Shown here in pieces: positions 1-9,353 of a stretch of 64,000 nt of DNA. How positions within the stretch are numbered: the stretch's first letter is position 1; each line of letters starts with the position of its first letter. The translations under genes and the position numbers were made by a program. Location of the stretch: the NCBI GenBank assembly GCA_004799545.1, contig SSMU01000030.1, positions 62,001 to 126,000 of the forward strand, in the 5' to 3' direction. The notes under the pieces were generated by a model. The model was given only the letters and a program-made list of their open reading frames with translations, was not told the origin of the DNA and ran no database searches. Source of the DNA: Phenylobacterium sp. Its GTDB lineage: Bacteria > Pseudomonadota > Alphaproteobacteria > Caulobacterales > Caulobacteraceae.

Positions 1-1035
1 CAGCCCGCGTTCCTGCGCATCCTCCATCGCCCGCCAGCCGGCCTCGTTCTCCGGCAGGTCGCGCTTGGTCACCACGCAGAGGTCGCCGGGCTGCAGCTCG
101 CGGGGAACCTCGATGATCTCGGGCTGCGAGCCGTCGACCACCCAAAGCCGCAGGTCCGCCCCGTCGGCCCAGGCGCGCGCCCGGCGCACGCCCTCCGCCT
201 CGATCTCGCTGTCGCTCTCGCGCAAGCCCGCGGTGTCGGCCAGCAGCAGCTTGTAACCGGCCAGCACCATGGGGACCTCGATCACGTCGCGCGTCGTGCC
301 AGGCGTCGCCGTGACGATCGCGGCGTCGCGGCCGGCGACCGCATTCAGCAGGGTGCTCTTACCGGCGTTCGGCGCGCCCAGCAGGGCGATGCGGTAGCCC
401 TCGCGCACCCGCTCGCCACGTGAAACATCCGCCGCAGCGGCCTCCAGCTCCTCGGCGAGCGCCTCCAGCACCGGCCGGGCGCGGGCCGCGACGTCGGCCG
501 GGACTTCCTCGTCGGGGAAGTCGACGGCGGCCTCGAACATCGCCAGGGCCTCGGTGAGCGCCGCGCGCCAGCGGGCCTGGACCTGGGAGAGCCGACCGCC
601 CAGCTGCGCCAGCGCCTGCCGGTGCTGCGCCTCGGTCTCGGCCTGGACCAGGTCGGCGACCCCCTCGGCCTGGGCGAGGTCGAGCTTGCCGTTCTCGAAG
701 GCCCGCCGGGTGAACTCGCCGGGCTCCGCCAGCCGCAGCCCGAGCGCCGTCAGCGCCGCGATCAGCGCCTCGACCACCGCCGGCCCGCCGTGCACATGAA
801 ACTCCGCCGCGTCCTCGCCGGTGTAGCTGGCCGGTCCCTCGAACCACAGCACCAGGGCGGTGTCGATCTCCTGCCCGTCGCCGCCGAACAGCCGCCGGAG
901 GGAGGCCTGCCGCGCCGCCGGCACATCGCCGGCCAGCGCCCCCACCGCCATGGCGGTTTTCGGCCCGGAGACCCGGACCACGGCCACGGCCGCGCGGCCC
1001 GCCGCGGTCGCCGGCGCGAAGATGGTGTCGCTCAT
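1..1035 (-). CDS. mnmE: tRNA modification GTPase MnmE, C-terminal part cut by window edge
   Basis: Reverse-strand reading from ATG at 1035: [27 protein letters not shown]...[13 protein letters not shown]...[36 protein letters not shown]...[10 protein letters not shown]. Open to the window edge, so missing from the ORF track. Confidence 0.96.
   Translation of the reverse strand, partial: MSDTIFAPATAAGRAAVAVVRVSGPKTAMAVGALAGDVPAARQASLRRLFGGDGQEIDTALVLWFEGPASYTGEDAAEFHVHGGPAVVEALIAALTALGLRLAEPGEFTRRAFENGKLDLAQAEGVADLVQAETEAQHRQALAQLGGRLSQVQARWRAALTEALAMFEAAVDFPDEEVPADVAARARPVLEALAEELEAAAADVSRGERVREGYRIALLGAPNAGKSTLLNAVAGRDAAIVTATPGTTRDVIEVPMVLAGYKLLLADTAGLRESDSEIEAEGVRRARAWADGADLRLWVVDGSQPEIIEVPRELQPGDLCVVTKRDLPENEAGWRAMEDAQERGL
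417..427. promoter_or_regulatory. degenerate parS-like half site (CACGTGAAACA) inside mnmE
   Basis: 11 contiguous bases of the parS palindrome TGTTTCACGTGAAACA; the other arm is not conserved. Confidence 0.35.
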
Positions 1036-1271
1036 CCCTTTCCGGCGGCGCTTAAGCCCACCTCCATGAGCTTGCGGAACTGCTCCTGGGCCCCGGCGCC
1101 GAAGGCCATCCAGTTCTTCATCAGCTCCTCAGGCGCGAGGGCGGCCATGTTGGCGGTCATCCGCGCCTGCATCTCCTTGACCAATGCTTCGTTCAGCGCG
1201 CTGACGTCCGGCAGGCCCAGGAACCGGCGGGCCTCTTCCGGGGTGCAGTCCACCTCGACGGTCATCTTCAT
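1032..1271 (-). CDS. small conserved protein, DUF6489-like
   Basis: ORF 79 aa [23 protein letters not shown]...; 4-nt overlap with mnmE start. Confidence 0.75.
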   Translation of the reverse strand: MKMTVEVDCTPEEARRFLGLPDVSALNEALVKEMQARMTANMAALAPEELMKNWMAFGAGAQEQFRKLMEVGLSAAGKG

Positions 1272-1366
1272 GGCTCGCGCCTCCTGGCCGCGCTTTCAGC
1301 TTTTCGATATGGCCCGCCCAGCCGCCCTCGCGCTAGTAGGCTTGCAACAGCCAGCTGGAGACGACC

Positions 1367-2062
1367 ATGGGCGAGCGGACCACCATCACCGTCAAGGACG
1401 GATCCTTCTCGGCCTATGTGGCGCGGCCCAAGGCGGCCTCGGCGCCGGCGGTCGTGGTCATCCAGGAGATCTTCGGCGTCAACCAGGTGATGCGCGACAT
1501 CACCGACGGCCTGGCCGAGCACGGCTTCCTGGCCATCTGCCCGGACCTGTTCTGGCGGATCGAGCCGGGGATCGACATCACCGACCACTCCGAAGCCGAG
1601 TGGAAACGGGCTTTCGAGCTGTTCAACGCCTTCGACGTCGACGCCGGCGTCAAGGACATCGCCGCCACCATCGCCGCGATCCGCAAGGACCCCGGCTGCA
1701 GCGGCAAGGTGGGCGCGGTTGGCTTCTGCCTGGGCGGCCTGCTGGCCTTCCTCACCGCCACCCGCACCGACGCCGACGCCGCGGTCGGCTACTACGGGGT
1801 GGGCATCGAGAGCCGCGTCGGCGAGGCGGAGAAACTGGTGAAGCCCCTGCTGCTGCACATCGCCGAGGAGGACCAGTTCGTCCCCAAGGAAGCCCAGGCC
1901 GTGATCCGCCTGGCGCTGAAAGATCATCCCAACGTCGAAATCCATACCTATCCGGGCCGCGACCACGCCTTCGCCCGCCAGGGCGGCGAGCATTACGACG
2001 AGGCGGACGCCAAGCTGGCCGGCGGCCGCACCCTCACCTTCTTCCAGAAAAACCTGGCCTAG
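1367..2062 (+). CDS. dienelactone hydrolase family protein
   Basis: VVVIQEIFGVN..., VGFCLGGLLAF, GRDHAF: DLH-fold motifs with Cys nucleophile. Confidence 0.92.
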   Translation: MGERTTITVKDGSFSAYVARPKAASAPAVVVIQEIFGVNQVMRDITDGLAEHGFLAICPDLFWRIEPGIDITDHSEAEWKRAFELFNAFDVDAGVKDIAATIAAIRKDPGCSGKVGAVGFCLGGLLAFLTATRTDADAAVGYYGVGIESRVGEAEKLVKPLLLHIAEEDQFVPKEAQAVIRLALKDHPNVEIHTYPGRDHAFARQGGEHYDEADAKLAGGRTLTFFQKNLA

Positions 2063-2075
2063 GCGGGGGCTGAAC

Positions 2076-3047
2076 ATGCGCGCCATCCGCTTTGACCAGA
2101 CCGGCGGCCCCGAGGTCCTGAAGCTCGTCGAGGTCGAGACCCCGGCGCCCAAGCCCGGCCAGGTGCTGGTCCGCCACACGGCGATCGGCGTCAACTTCAT
2201 CGACACCTACCATCGCACCGGCCTCTATCCGCTGAAGCTCCCCTCGGGGCTCGGCTCCGAGGCGGCGGGCGTGGTCGAGGCGGTGGGCGAGGGCGTCACC
2301 CGCTTCCAGGTCGGCGATCCGATCGCCTATGCCGGCGGTACGCTCGGCGCCTACGCCGACCACGGGGTCATCGCCGCGGAGCGGGCGGTGAAACCGCCGC
2401 CGGGGATCGACGCGCGCACCGCCGCCGCGGCCCTGCTGAAGGGCATGACGGTGGAGTTCCTGCTGCGCCGCTGCCACCACGTGAAACCGGGCGAGACCAT
2501 CCTGGTCCACGCCGCGGCCGGCGGCGTCGGCCAGATCATGGTCCAGTGGGCCAAGGCGATCGGCGCGGAGGTGATCGCCACCGTCGGCTCGGAGGACAAG
2601 GCGGCCCGCGCCCGCGAGCTCGGCGCCGACCACGTGGTCCTCTACCGCCACCAGGACGTGGCCGCCGAGGTGCGGCGGATCACCGGCGGCAAGGGCGTGC
2701 CCGTCGCCTATGACTCGGTGGGCAAGGACACCTTCGAGGGGACGCTGGCGAGCCTCGCCCGCCGCGGCTTGTTCGTCAGCTTCGGCAACGCCTCGGGGCC
2801 AGCCCCGGCCGTAGAGCCCGGCCGCCTGTCGCGGGCCGGCTCGCTCTACCTCACCCGCCCCACCCTGTTCGACTACATCGCCGCCACGGAGGAGCTGGAC
2901 GACAGCGCCGGCGCCCTCTTCGAAATGATCGGCTCGGGCAAGGTGAAGATCGACATCGGCCAGACCTTCCCCCTGGCCGAGGCCGCCAAGGCGCATCAAG
3001 CTCTGGAGGGCCGCGCCACCATCGGCGCGAGCTTGCTGATACCCTGA
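2076..3047 (+). CDS. NADPH:quinone oxidoreductase (zinc-less MDR family)
   Basis: MRAIRFDQTGGPEVLKLVEVETPAPKPGQVLVR...VHAAAGGVGQIMVQWAKAIGAEVIATVGS. Confidence 0.94.
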   Translation: MRAIRFDQTGGPEVLKLVEVETPAPKPGQVLVRHTAIGVNFIDTYHRTGLYPLKLPSGLGSEAAGVVEAVGEGVTRFQVGDPIAYAGGTLGAYADHGVIAAERAVKPPPGIDARTAAAALLKGMTVEFLLRRCHHVKPGETILVHAAAGGVGQIMVQWAKAIGAEVIATVGSEDKAARARELGADHVVLYRHQDVAAEVRRITGGKGVPVAYDSVGKDTFEGTLASLARRGLFVSFGNASGPAPAVEPGRLSRAGSLYLTRPTLFDYIAATEELDDSAGALFEMIGSGKVKIDIGQTFPLAEAAKAHQALEGRATIGASLLIP

Positions 3048-3049
3048 GA

Positions 3050-3065
3050 TGTTTCACGTGAAACA
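3050..3065. promoter_or_regulatory. parS site, perfect palindrome TGTTTCACGTGAAACA
   Basis: Exact 16-bp palindrome matching the ParB-binding parS consensus; directly after the quinone oxidoreductase stop. Confidence 0.93.
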
Positions 3066-3131
3066 CTTCGGGTTGTAGGGGGCGGCCGGCGCACGCAATT
3101 CTTGCGCGGTCTTTCAGCGGAGGCGGGAACC

Positions 3132-4550
3132 ATGGGTGTCGATCGGCGGGCGTTCAGCCTGGGCCTGCTGGCCGGGACGATGGCGACCGCGGCGCGCGCG
3201 CAGCCGGCCGCGGGCACGGCCTGGACCGTGCCGGGCGACGCGGCGATCCGCCAGATCCTGGCCGACCGGATCGACGTCCAGAAGGCCGGCGTCGGCATCG
3301 TGGTCGGCGTCATCGACGCCCATGGCCGGCGGATCGTCAGCTATGGCGCCCGCGACAAGGGCGACGCCCGGCCGCTCGACGGCCAGACGGTCTTCGAGAT
3401 CGGCTCGATGAGCAAGGTCTTCACCTCACTCCTCCTGGCCATCGCCGTCGAGAAGGGCGAGGTGACCCTCGACGAGCCGGTGCAGGCGCTGCTGCCTTCG
3501 ACCGTCCACGTGCCGCAGCGGGGCGGCCGGCAGATCACCCTGATCGACCTCGCCACCCATTCCTCCGGCCTGCCGAGGATGCCGAACAACTTCGCGCCCG
3601 AGGACCCGGCCAACCCCTACGCCGACTACGACGCCGCGCGGCTCTACGCCTTCCTGGATGGCTATTCCCTCACCCGCGACATCGGCTCCCGCTACGAATA
3701 TTCCAACCTCGGCGGCGGCCTGCTGGGCCATGCGCTGGCTCGGCGCGCCGGCGTCGACTACGAAACCCTGGTCCGCCGGCGCATCACCGGACCCTTGGGC
3801 ATGGCGAGCACGGCGATCGCCCTGACGCCGGCGCTGAAGGCCCGCCTGGCGCCTGGCCACAACGCCGCCCTCGCGCCGGTCGCCAACTGGGACCTCGACG
3901 TCCTGGCCGGGGCCGGCGGCCTGCGCTCCGACGCCGACGACGTCCTGACCTTCCTGGCGGCCGAGCTCGGCTTCAAGCCGACGCCGCTGAAGCGGGCGAT
4001 GGACTCCCAGCTGGCTCCCCGCCGACCGGGACCCGCGACCAACATCGAGGTCGCGCTGGCCTGGCACATCACCACGCCGCCCGGCCGCGACCCGATCGTC
4101 TGGCACAATGGGGGCACCGGCGGCTACCGCACCTTCATGGGCTTCGACCCCAAGACGCGCGTCGGGGTGGTGGTGCTGACCAACGTCGCCAACGAGCGGG
4201 GCGGCGACGACATCGGCTTCCATCTGCTCGCCGGGCTGCCGCTCGTGGCGCTGAAGGCGCCGCCGGTCGTGCGCCACGAGATCGCCCTGTCCGCCGAGGC
4301 CCTGGAAGCCTTCGTCGGCCGGTACGACTTCGCGCCGGGCGTCCTCTTCACCGTCACCCGCGACGGCGCCCAGCTCTACGGGCAGCTCACCGGCCAGCCG
4401 CGGGTCGCCCTCTATCCCGAGGGGCCCAATGACTTCTTCCTTAAGGTGGTCGACGCTCAGCTCACCTTCGAGCGCGGGCCGGACGGCAAGGTGACCGCGG
4501 TCGTGCTGCACCAGAACGGAGCCATCCCGAGGGCGACGCGGCTGCCTTGA
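3132..4550 (+). CDS. serine hydrolase, beta-lactamase/D-Ala-D-Ala carboxypeptidase (class C-like) family, exported
   Basis: DRRAFSLGLLAGTMATAARAQ (Tat-like leader), SMSK (SxxK), YSN, HNGGTGG motifs. Confidence 0.88.
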   Translation: MGVDRRAFSLGLLAGTMATAARAQPAAGTAWTVPGDAAIRQILADRIDVQKAGVGIVVGVIDAHGRRIVSYGARDKGDARPLDGQTVFEIGSMSKVFTSLLLAIAVEKGEVTLDEPVQALLPSTVHVPQRGGRQITLIDLATHSSGLPRMPNNFAPEDPANPYADYDAARLYAFLDGYSLTRDIGSRYEYSNLGGGLLGHALARRAGVDYETLVRRRITGPLGMASTAIALTPALKARLAPGHNAALAPVANWDLDVLAGAGGLRSDADDVLTFLAAELGFKPTPLKRAMDSQLAPRRPGPATNIEVALAWHITTPPGRDPIVWHNGGTGGYRTFMGFDPKTRVGVVVLTNVANERGGDDIGFHLLAGLPLVALKAPPVVRHEIALSAEALEAFVGRYDFAPGVLFTVTRDGAQLYGQLTGQPRVALYPEGPNDFFLKVVDAQLTFERGPDGKVTAVVLHQNGAIPRATRLP

Positions 4551-4569
4551 TCGACGCCGGTCAGCCCGG

Positions 4570-4585
4570 TGTTTCACGTGAAACA
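4570..4585. promoter_or_regulatory. parS site, perfect palindrome TGTTTCACGTGAAACA
   Basis: Exact 16-bp palindrome, symmetric to 18 bp (GTGTTTCACGTGAAACAC). Confidence 0.93.
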
Positions 4586-4596
4586 CCGGCCATACC

Positions 4597-4628
4597 AAAA
4601 GAGCGCCGCCCTGAAGGGGACGACGCTC
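4597..4628 (-). terminator. intrinsic terminator-like hairpin downstream of rho
   Basis: Minus strand GAGCGTCGTCCC-CTTCA-GGGCGGCGCTC followed by TTTT. Confidence 0.55.
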
Positions 4629-4658
4629 TCGTGGCAGGTCCGGCCGGACTGGCCGATC

Positions 4659-6101
4659 CTACGTGTTCATCGACTGGAAGAAGTCGTCGTTGTTCTTCGA
4701 CTGGCGCAGCTTGTCGAGCAGGAACTCGATGGCGTCCTGGGCGCCCATCGGGGCCAGGATGCGGCGCAGCACGTGGGTCTTGGCCAGCTGGTCCTTCGGC
4801 GTGATCAGCTCGTCCTTGCGGGTGCCGGACTTCAGGATGTCGATGGCCGGGTAGATGCGCTTGTCGGCCACCTTCCGGTCGAGGACGATTTCCGAGTTAC
4901 CGGTGCCCTTGAACTCTTCGAAGATCACCTCGTCCATCCGACTGCCGGTGTCGATCAGCGAGGTGGAGATGATGGTCAGGGACCCACCCTCCTCGATGTT
5001 CCGCGCGGCGCCGAAGAACCGCTTGGGGCGCTGCAGGGCGTTGGCGTCGACGCCGCCGGTCAACACCTTGCCGGAGGACGGCACCACGGTGTTGTAGGCC
5101 CGGCCCAGGCGGGTGATGTTGTCCAGCAGGATCACCACGTCGCGCTTGTGCTCGACCAGGCGCTTGGCTTTTTCGATAACCATTTCAGCCACTTGTACGT
5201 GCCGCGCAGCCGGCTCGTCGAAGGTCGAGGAGACCACCTCGCCCTTCACCGTGCGCTGCATGTCGGTGACTTCCTCGGGCCGCTCGTCGACCAGGAGGAC
5301 GATCAGGTAGCACTCGGGGTGGTTGGCCGCGATCGCCTTGGCGATGTTCTGCATCATGATCGTCTTGCCGACCCGCGGGGGCGCGACGATCAGGCAGCGC
5401 TGGCCCTTGCCCAGGGGCGCGACGATGTCGATCACCCGGCCGGAGCGGTCCTTCAGGGTCGGGTCGTCGAGCTCCATCTTCAGGCGCTCGTCGGGATAGA
5501 GCGGCGTCAGGTTGTCGAACAGCACCTTGTGGCGGACGTTCTCGGGATTCTCGAAGTTGATCTGGCTGACGTTGACCTGGGCGAAGTAGCGCTCGCCTTC
5601 GCGGGGCGCGCGGATGCCGCCCTCGACGGTGTCGCCGGTCCGGAGGCCGAACTTCCGGATCTGCGAGGGGCTGACGTAGATGTCGTCGGGGCCGGGCAGG
5701 TAGTTGGCCTCGGGCGAGCGCAGGAAGCCGAAGCCGTCCTGGACCACCTCGAGGGTGCCGGAGCCGAAGATCTCCACGCCTTCTTCGGCCAGGGTCTTCA
5801 GGATCGCGAACATCATGTCCTGCTTGCGCATGGAGTTGGCGTTCTCGATCTCCAGCTGCTCGGCGAAGCTGAGCAGGTCGGTGGGCGACTTGTCCTTCAG
5901 CTCCTGCAGGCTCATGCGCGTGAGGCCGAGCGCCTGGATGGCGCGGGCCGCCTCGGAGGGTTCGTCGGCGCCGCCCTCGTCGGTGTCGGCCGCGATCTCG
6001 GCGGCCGTGACCTCGGCGGTCTGGGATTCAGGGGTCTGGGGCTCGAGGGCTTCGATCTCGTCGGCCGGGGTGTTGGGATTGTCGTCTTGCATGGGTTTCA
6101 C
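4659..6101 (-). CDS. rho: transcription termination factor Rho
   Basis: [39 protein letters not shown]...[15 protein letters not shown]...[12 protein letters not shown]. Confidence 0.98.
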   Translation of the reverse strand: MKPMQDDNPNTPADEIEALEPQTPESQTAEVTAAEIAADTDEGGADEPSEAARAIQALGLTRMSLQELKDKSPTDLLSFAEQLEIENANSMRKQDMMFAILKTLAEEGVEIFGSGTLEVVQDGFGFLRSPEANYLPGPDDIYVSPSQIRKFGLRTGDTVEGGIRAPREGERYFAQVNVSQINFENPENVRHKVLFDNLTPLYPDERLKMELDDPTLKDRSGRVIDIVAPLGKGQRCLIVAPPRVGKTIMMQNIAKAIAANHPECYLIVLLVDERPEEVTDMQRTVKGEVVSSTFDEPAARHVQVAEMVIEKAKRLVEHKRDVVILLDNITRLGRAYNTVVPSSGKVLTGGVDANALQRPKRFFGAARNIEEGGSLTIISTSLIDTGSRMDEVIFEEFKGTGNSEIVLDRKVADKRIYPAIDILKSGTRKDELITPKDQLAKTHVLRRILAPMGAQDAIEFLLDKLRQSKNNDDFFQSMNT

Positions 6102-6331
6102 TCAGGGATTCACCTCCGCGCGGACACGCGTCCGGAGGCGGAGGTCTTGGAAGCTATGGGCGCGGGATCGCGCCGATTTGGGTTCGTCTCTGTGGGGACC
6201 GGCTGGGCTCGGGGCCTGGGCTTAGAGGCAGGCGTCGAGGGCCGGGAAAAGGCGGGGCGCGCCGCAAGGCGACGCGTGAGGCGATCGGAACCACGTTCGC
6301 GGGAGCCGGTCAAGCGCGGCGCTGACGCGCC

Positions 6332-6856
6332 CTAGCCGCCAAACTTGGTGGTTATGGCCAGGACCATGACGATCGCGGCCAGGAACGGCAGCTCGTTGGT
6401 CATCCGCCAGAACTTGCCGGAACGGGGCCGCTCGCCCGCCGCGATCTGCCTTCGCGACCGCGCCAGGAAGCCGTGCCAGCCGGACAGGAAGACAATGCCG
6501 GCCAGCTTGGTCAGCATCCAGGGCGTGGTGAGGAAACTCCACCCCAGCCGCTGGCTGCCATCGATATATATGAGCGTCAGGCCGAAAATGAAGGTCAGGA
6601 CCATCGCCGGGTTGATGATGATCCTGAGCAGCTTGGCTTCCCAGACCTTGAAATGGCCATCGAACTCGCTGCCCGGCGCCGCCGTCTCGGTGTGGTAGGC
6701 GAACAGCCGGGGCAAGAACATCATTCCGGCCATCCAGGCGATCACCGAGATGATGTGCAGCCCGCGGACCAGGTTGTAGTGGCCGACGATCCAGCTGGTC
6801 ATGCCGCCCTCCCCGCTCGACAGGCGCATTTCGCATGGCCGGCCGGGCAGAGCCAA
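6332..6856 (-). CDS. hemJ: protoporphyrinogen oxidase HemJ (UPF0093); true start may be the internal MTSWIVG methionine
   Basis: YNLVRGLHIISVIAWMAGMMFLPRLFAYH...WMLTKLAGI. Confidence 0.92.
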   Translation of the reverse strand: MALPGRPCEMRLSSGEGGMTSWIVGHYNLVRGLHIISVIAWMAGMMFLPRLFAYHTETAAPGSEFDGHFKVWEAKLLRIIINPAMVLTFIFGLTLIYIDGSQRLGWSFLTTPWMLTKLAGIVFLSGWHGFLARSRRQIAAGERPRSGKFWRMTNELPFLAAIVMVLAITTKFGG

Positions 6857-7833
6857 GGGCCGTAGGGTCGTGGCCCCCCGGGCCGCTCGAGCGCGTCCAG
6901 CGTCGCCTTGACCAGGCCGTCGATGAAGGCTGCGCGGACACCGGGCGTGCGGGCCCGCAGGTAGGGCGCGCAGCCGACCTCGCGGGCCAGCCTGGCGTAG
7001 TCGTGGTCCAGCTCGACCAGGGTCTCGACATGTTCGGAGACGAAGGCGATGGGCGCGATCAGCACCCCCTTGCCCTCCGCCCCGGCCCGGCGGATCTCAT
7101 CGTCGGTGGAGGGGGCGAGCCATTTGAGCGGCCCGACCCGGCTCTGGAAGCAGACCTGCCAGTCGGTGAGCTCCGGCAGCTGGGCGGCGATCGCCGCCGC
7201 CGTGGCCTCGACCTGGGCGCGGTAGGGGTCGCCGGCCTCGACGATCTTCTCCGGCAGGCCGTGGGCCGAGAACAATAGCCTGATATTGCTGGGCTTTCCG
7301 GCCGTGGTCCAGAGATCGCGGAGGGCCTCGGCGTGGGCCTCGATCAGCCCCGGTGCGGTCGGATAGCAGCAGACCTCGCGGCTGCGGCCCGGGCCCCGGT
7401 AGGCCGCCTTCCAGGCCTTCAGCGAGGAGGCGGTGGTGGTGGTCGAATACTGCGGATAGAGCGGCAGCAGGACGATCTCGTCGGGCGCGGAGTCGGCCAC
7501 CTGGCGGGCGACCTCGGCCGCGAACGGCGTCCAGTAGCGCATGGCGATGAACACCTGGGCGTCGATCTCCGGCGCGGCGAACTGCAGGCCCGAGGCCAGC
7601 TCTCGGGCCTGTGCCTCCGTCTCCGGCAACAGCGGCGAGGCGCCGCCCATCAGGTCGTAGTTGGCGCGGGCCAGCTTCTCCCGGCTGCGCGCGATCAGGG
7701 CCGCCAGCGGATAACGGACGATCGCCGGCGAGGTGATGATCGCCGGATCCCGGAACAGGTTGAACAGGAAGGGCCGCACGGCCGCAGGGCCATCCGGTCC
7801 GCCCAGGTTGAACAGAACGACGGCGAGCTTCAA
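6799..7833 (-). CDS. hemH: ferrochelatase, probable TTG start overlapping hemE stop
   Basis: LKLAVVLFNLGGPDGPAAVRPFLFNLFRDPAII...LFSAHGLPEKIVEAGDPY...CFQSRVGPLKWL. Confidence 0.95.
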   Translation of the reverse strand: MKLAVVLFNLGGPDGPAAVRPFLFNLFRDPAIITSPAIVRYPLAALIARSREKLARANYDLMGGASPLLPETEAQARELASGLQFAAPEIDAQVFIAMRYWTPFAAEVARQVADSAPDEIVLLPLYPQYSTTTTASSLKAWKAAYRGPGRSREVCCYPTAPGLIEAHAEALRDLWTTAGKPSNIRLLFSAHGLPEKIVEAGDPYRAQVEATAAAIAAQLPELTDWQVCFQSRVGPLKWLAPSTDDEIRRAGAEGKGVLIAPIAFVSEHVETLVELDHDYARLAREVGCAPYLRARTPGVRAAFIDGLVKATLDALERPGGPRPYGPWLCPAGHAKCACRAGRAA

Positions 7834-8873
7834 GCCGCCACCTTCACCCGCGTCCCGGTCACCCGCCCGACCACGCGCGCGATATGCTCGATCGGGGTGT
7901 CGGGCATGACGCCGTGGCCGAGGTTGAAGATGTAGGGGCCGTCGCCCCACTGGGCGAGGAGCTGATCGACGCGGGCGTCCAGGGCCGGGCCGCCGGCCCG
8001 CAGCAGCAGGTTGTCAAGCGCGCCCTGGATGGTCTTGCCCTGGGCCTGCAACCGTCGCCCGATGGCTGCGGAGGCCTGGGTGTCCAGCCCCACGCCTTCG
8101 GCGGGCACGCCCTTGGCATATTCCTCCACCAGCGCCCCCGCCCCGCGCGGGAAGCCGATGAAGGGCGCGGTGACGCCGGCGGCGCGGACCTTCTCGATGA
8201 TGGCGGCGTGCGGCCCGACCACGATCCGCTCGAAGACGTCCTCGGCCAGCTGCTCGGCCCAGCTTTCGAAGATCTGCAGCACCTGGGCGCCGGCCTTCGC
8301 CTGCATGATCAGGTAGCGGGCGGTGGCGTCGACCAGCACCTCCAGCAGGGCGTCGAGCTTCTCCGGATGCTGGTAGGCGAAGGTCCGGGCCGCTGAGCGG
8401 TCGGAGCTGCGGCCCTCGATCATGTAGGTGGCCACCGTCCACGGCCCGCCGGCGAAACCGATCAGGGCGCGCTCCGGCTCGAGCTCGGCCCGGACCCGCG
8501 ACAGGGTCTCGCCCACCGCGGCGAGCCGACCCGTCGAGGCTTCCACCTCACCCTTCAGGGCGGCGATCTCCGGCAGGGGGCCGAGCCTCGGCCCCTCGCC
8601 TGCTTCGAACCACACCTTCTGGCCGAGCGCGCCTGGGAGCAGGAGGATGTCGGCGAAAACGACGGCGGCATCCATCGGGAAGCGGCGCATGGGTTGCAGG
8701 GTGGCCTCGGCCGCCATCTCCGGGTTGAAGCAGAAGGCGATGAAGTCGCCCGCCTTGGCGCGGAGCTCGTGGTACTCCGGCAGCGAGCGGCCGGCCTGGC
8801 GCATGAACCACACCGGGGGCCGGTCCAGGGTCTCGCCGGAAAGGGCGCGTAGCAGACGGGGTCGATCGCTCAT
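7830..8873 (-). CDS. hemE: uroporphyrinogen decarboxylase
   Basis: RPPVWFMRQAGRSLPEYHELRAKAGDFIAFCFNPEMAAEATLQPMRRF. Confidence 0.97.
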   Translation of the reverse strand: MSDRPRLLRALSGETLDRPPVWFMRQAGRSLPEYHELRAKAGDFIAFCFNPEMAAEATLQPMRRFPMDAAVVFADILLLPGALGQKVWFEAGEGPRLGPLPEIAALKGEVEASTGRLAAVGETLSRVRAELEPERALIGFAGGPWTVATYMIEGRSSDRSAARTFAYQHPEKLDALLEVLVDATARYLIMQAKAGAQVLQIFESWAEQLAEDVFERIVVGPHAAIIEKVRAAGVTAPFIGFPRGAGALVEEYAKGVPAEGVGLDTQASAAIGRRLQAQGKTIQGALDNLLLRAGGPALDARVDQLLAQWGDGPYIFNLGHGVMPDTPIEHIARVVGRVTGTRVKVAA

Positions 8874-9088
8874 GGAAGGCCTTAAAGCCCCTGGGGCCGT
8901 TCGGCTCAAGCCCGCCGCTAGGCCCGGCTCACCGCCCTGCCCTTCTACCTATCTAAGAAATTGAATCTGAATTGCAGGAGTAGGCGGTAGGGCCTGTCGA
9001 GGATGGGGACGAAACCGGCCGCCCCTGCGACCTCGCGGACCTTGTCCCCAGTTTGTGCACCCCTCGGCGAACCCGCTTTTCCCGCCCC

Positions 9089-9097
9089 TGTGGAAAA
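9089..9097 (-). promoter_or_regulatory. DnaA box candidate TTTTCCACA
   Basis: TGTGGAAAA on plus strand; fits TTWTNCACA. Confidence 0.6.
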
Positions 9098-9128
9098 CGG
9101 GGAGGGCCGCCCTAAGCCGTGCCGGCGC

Positions 9129-9143
9129 TTAAGAATTGGTTAA
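9129..9143. promoter_or_regulatory. CtrA box, perfect TTAA-N7-TTAA
   Basis: TTAAGAATTGGTTAA. Confidence 0.75.
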
Positions 9144-9237
9144 CCTCTCGGCGGACGATCAAGGGTCGGATCCGCCCGGGTTCCGCCCCTGTCGACAACC
9201 CGACCCGATCCGGCGCCGGTCCGCACGGCCCTGGGGG

Positions 9238-9252
9238 TTAAGGAACTGTAAA
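9238..9252. promoter_or_regulatory. CtrA box candidate, TTAA-N7-TAAA
   Basis: TTAAGGAACTGTAAA, 7 of 8 consensus bases. Confidence 0.55.
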
Positions 9253-9261
9253 CGGCCCGTC

Positions 9262-9276
9262 TTATCCCTGTCTTAA
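9262..9276. promoter_or_regulatory. CtrA box candidate, TTAT-N7-TTAA
   Basis: TTATCCCTGTCTTAA, 7 of 8 consensus bases. Confidence 0.45.
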
Positions 9277-9344
9277 TTCGCAGGGCCCGATCGGCGCCCC
9301 GACCGTGCGATCTATCCCCATTCCCGCCGGGCTTCGCTAAGAGT

Positions 9345-9353
9345 GGGTCCACA
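9345..9353 (+). promoter_or_regulatory. weak DnaA G-box-like site GGGTCCACA
   Basis: 7 of 9 to the Caulobacter G-box TGATCCACA. Confidence 0.35.

Noticed and set aside
3132-4550. Calling the serine hydrolase an antibiotic-resistance beta-lactamase
   Set aside because: SxxK/YxN motifs are shared with many esterases and carboxypeptidases; no basis for a resistance claim
4569-6335. 588-aa plus-strand ORF MFHVKHRP... antisense to rho
   Set aside because: Shadow ORF from high-GC codon bias; rho on the other strand is clear, and the MFHVKH start is simply the translated parS palindrome
6222-7031. 269-aa minus-strand ORF overlapping hemJ and hemH
   Set aside because: Out of frame with both recognised proteins and without recognisable family motifs
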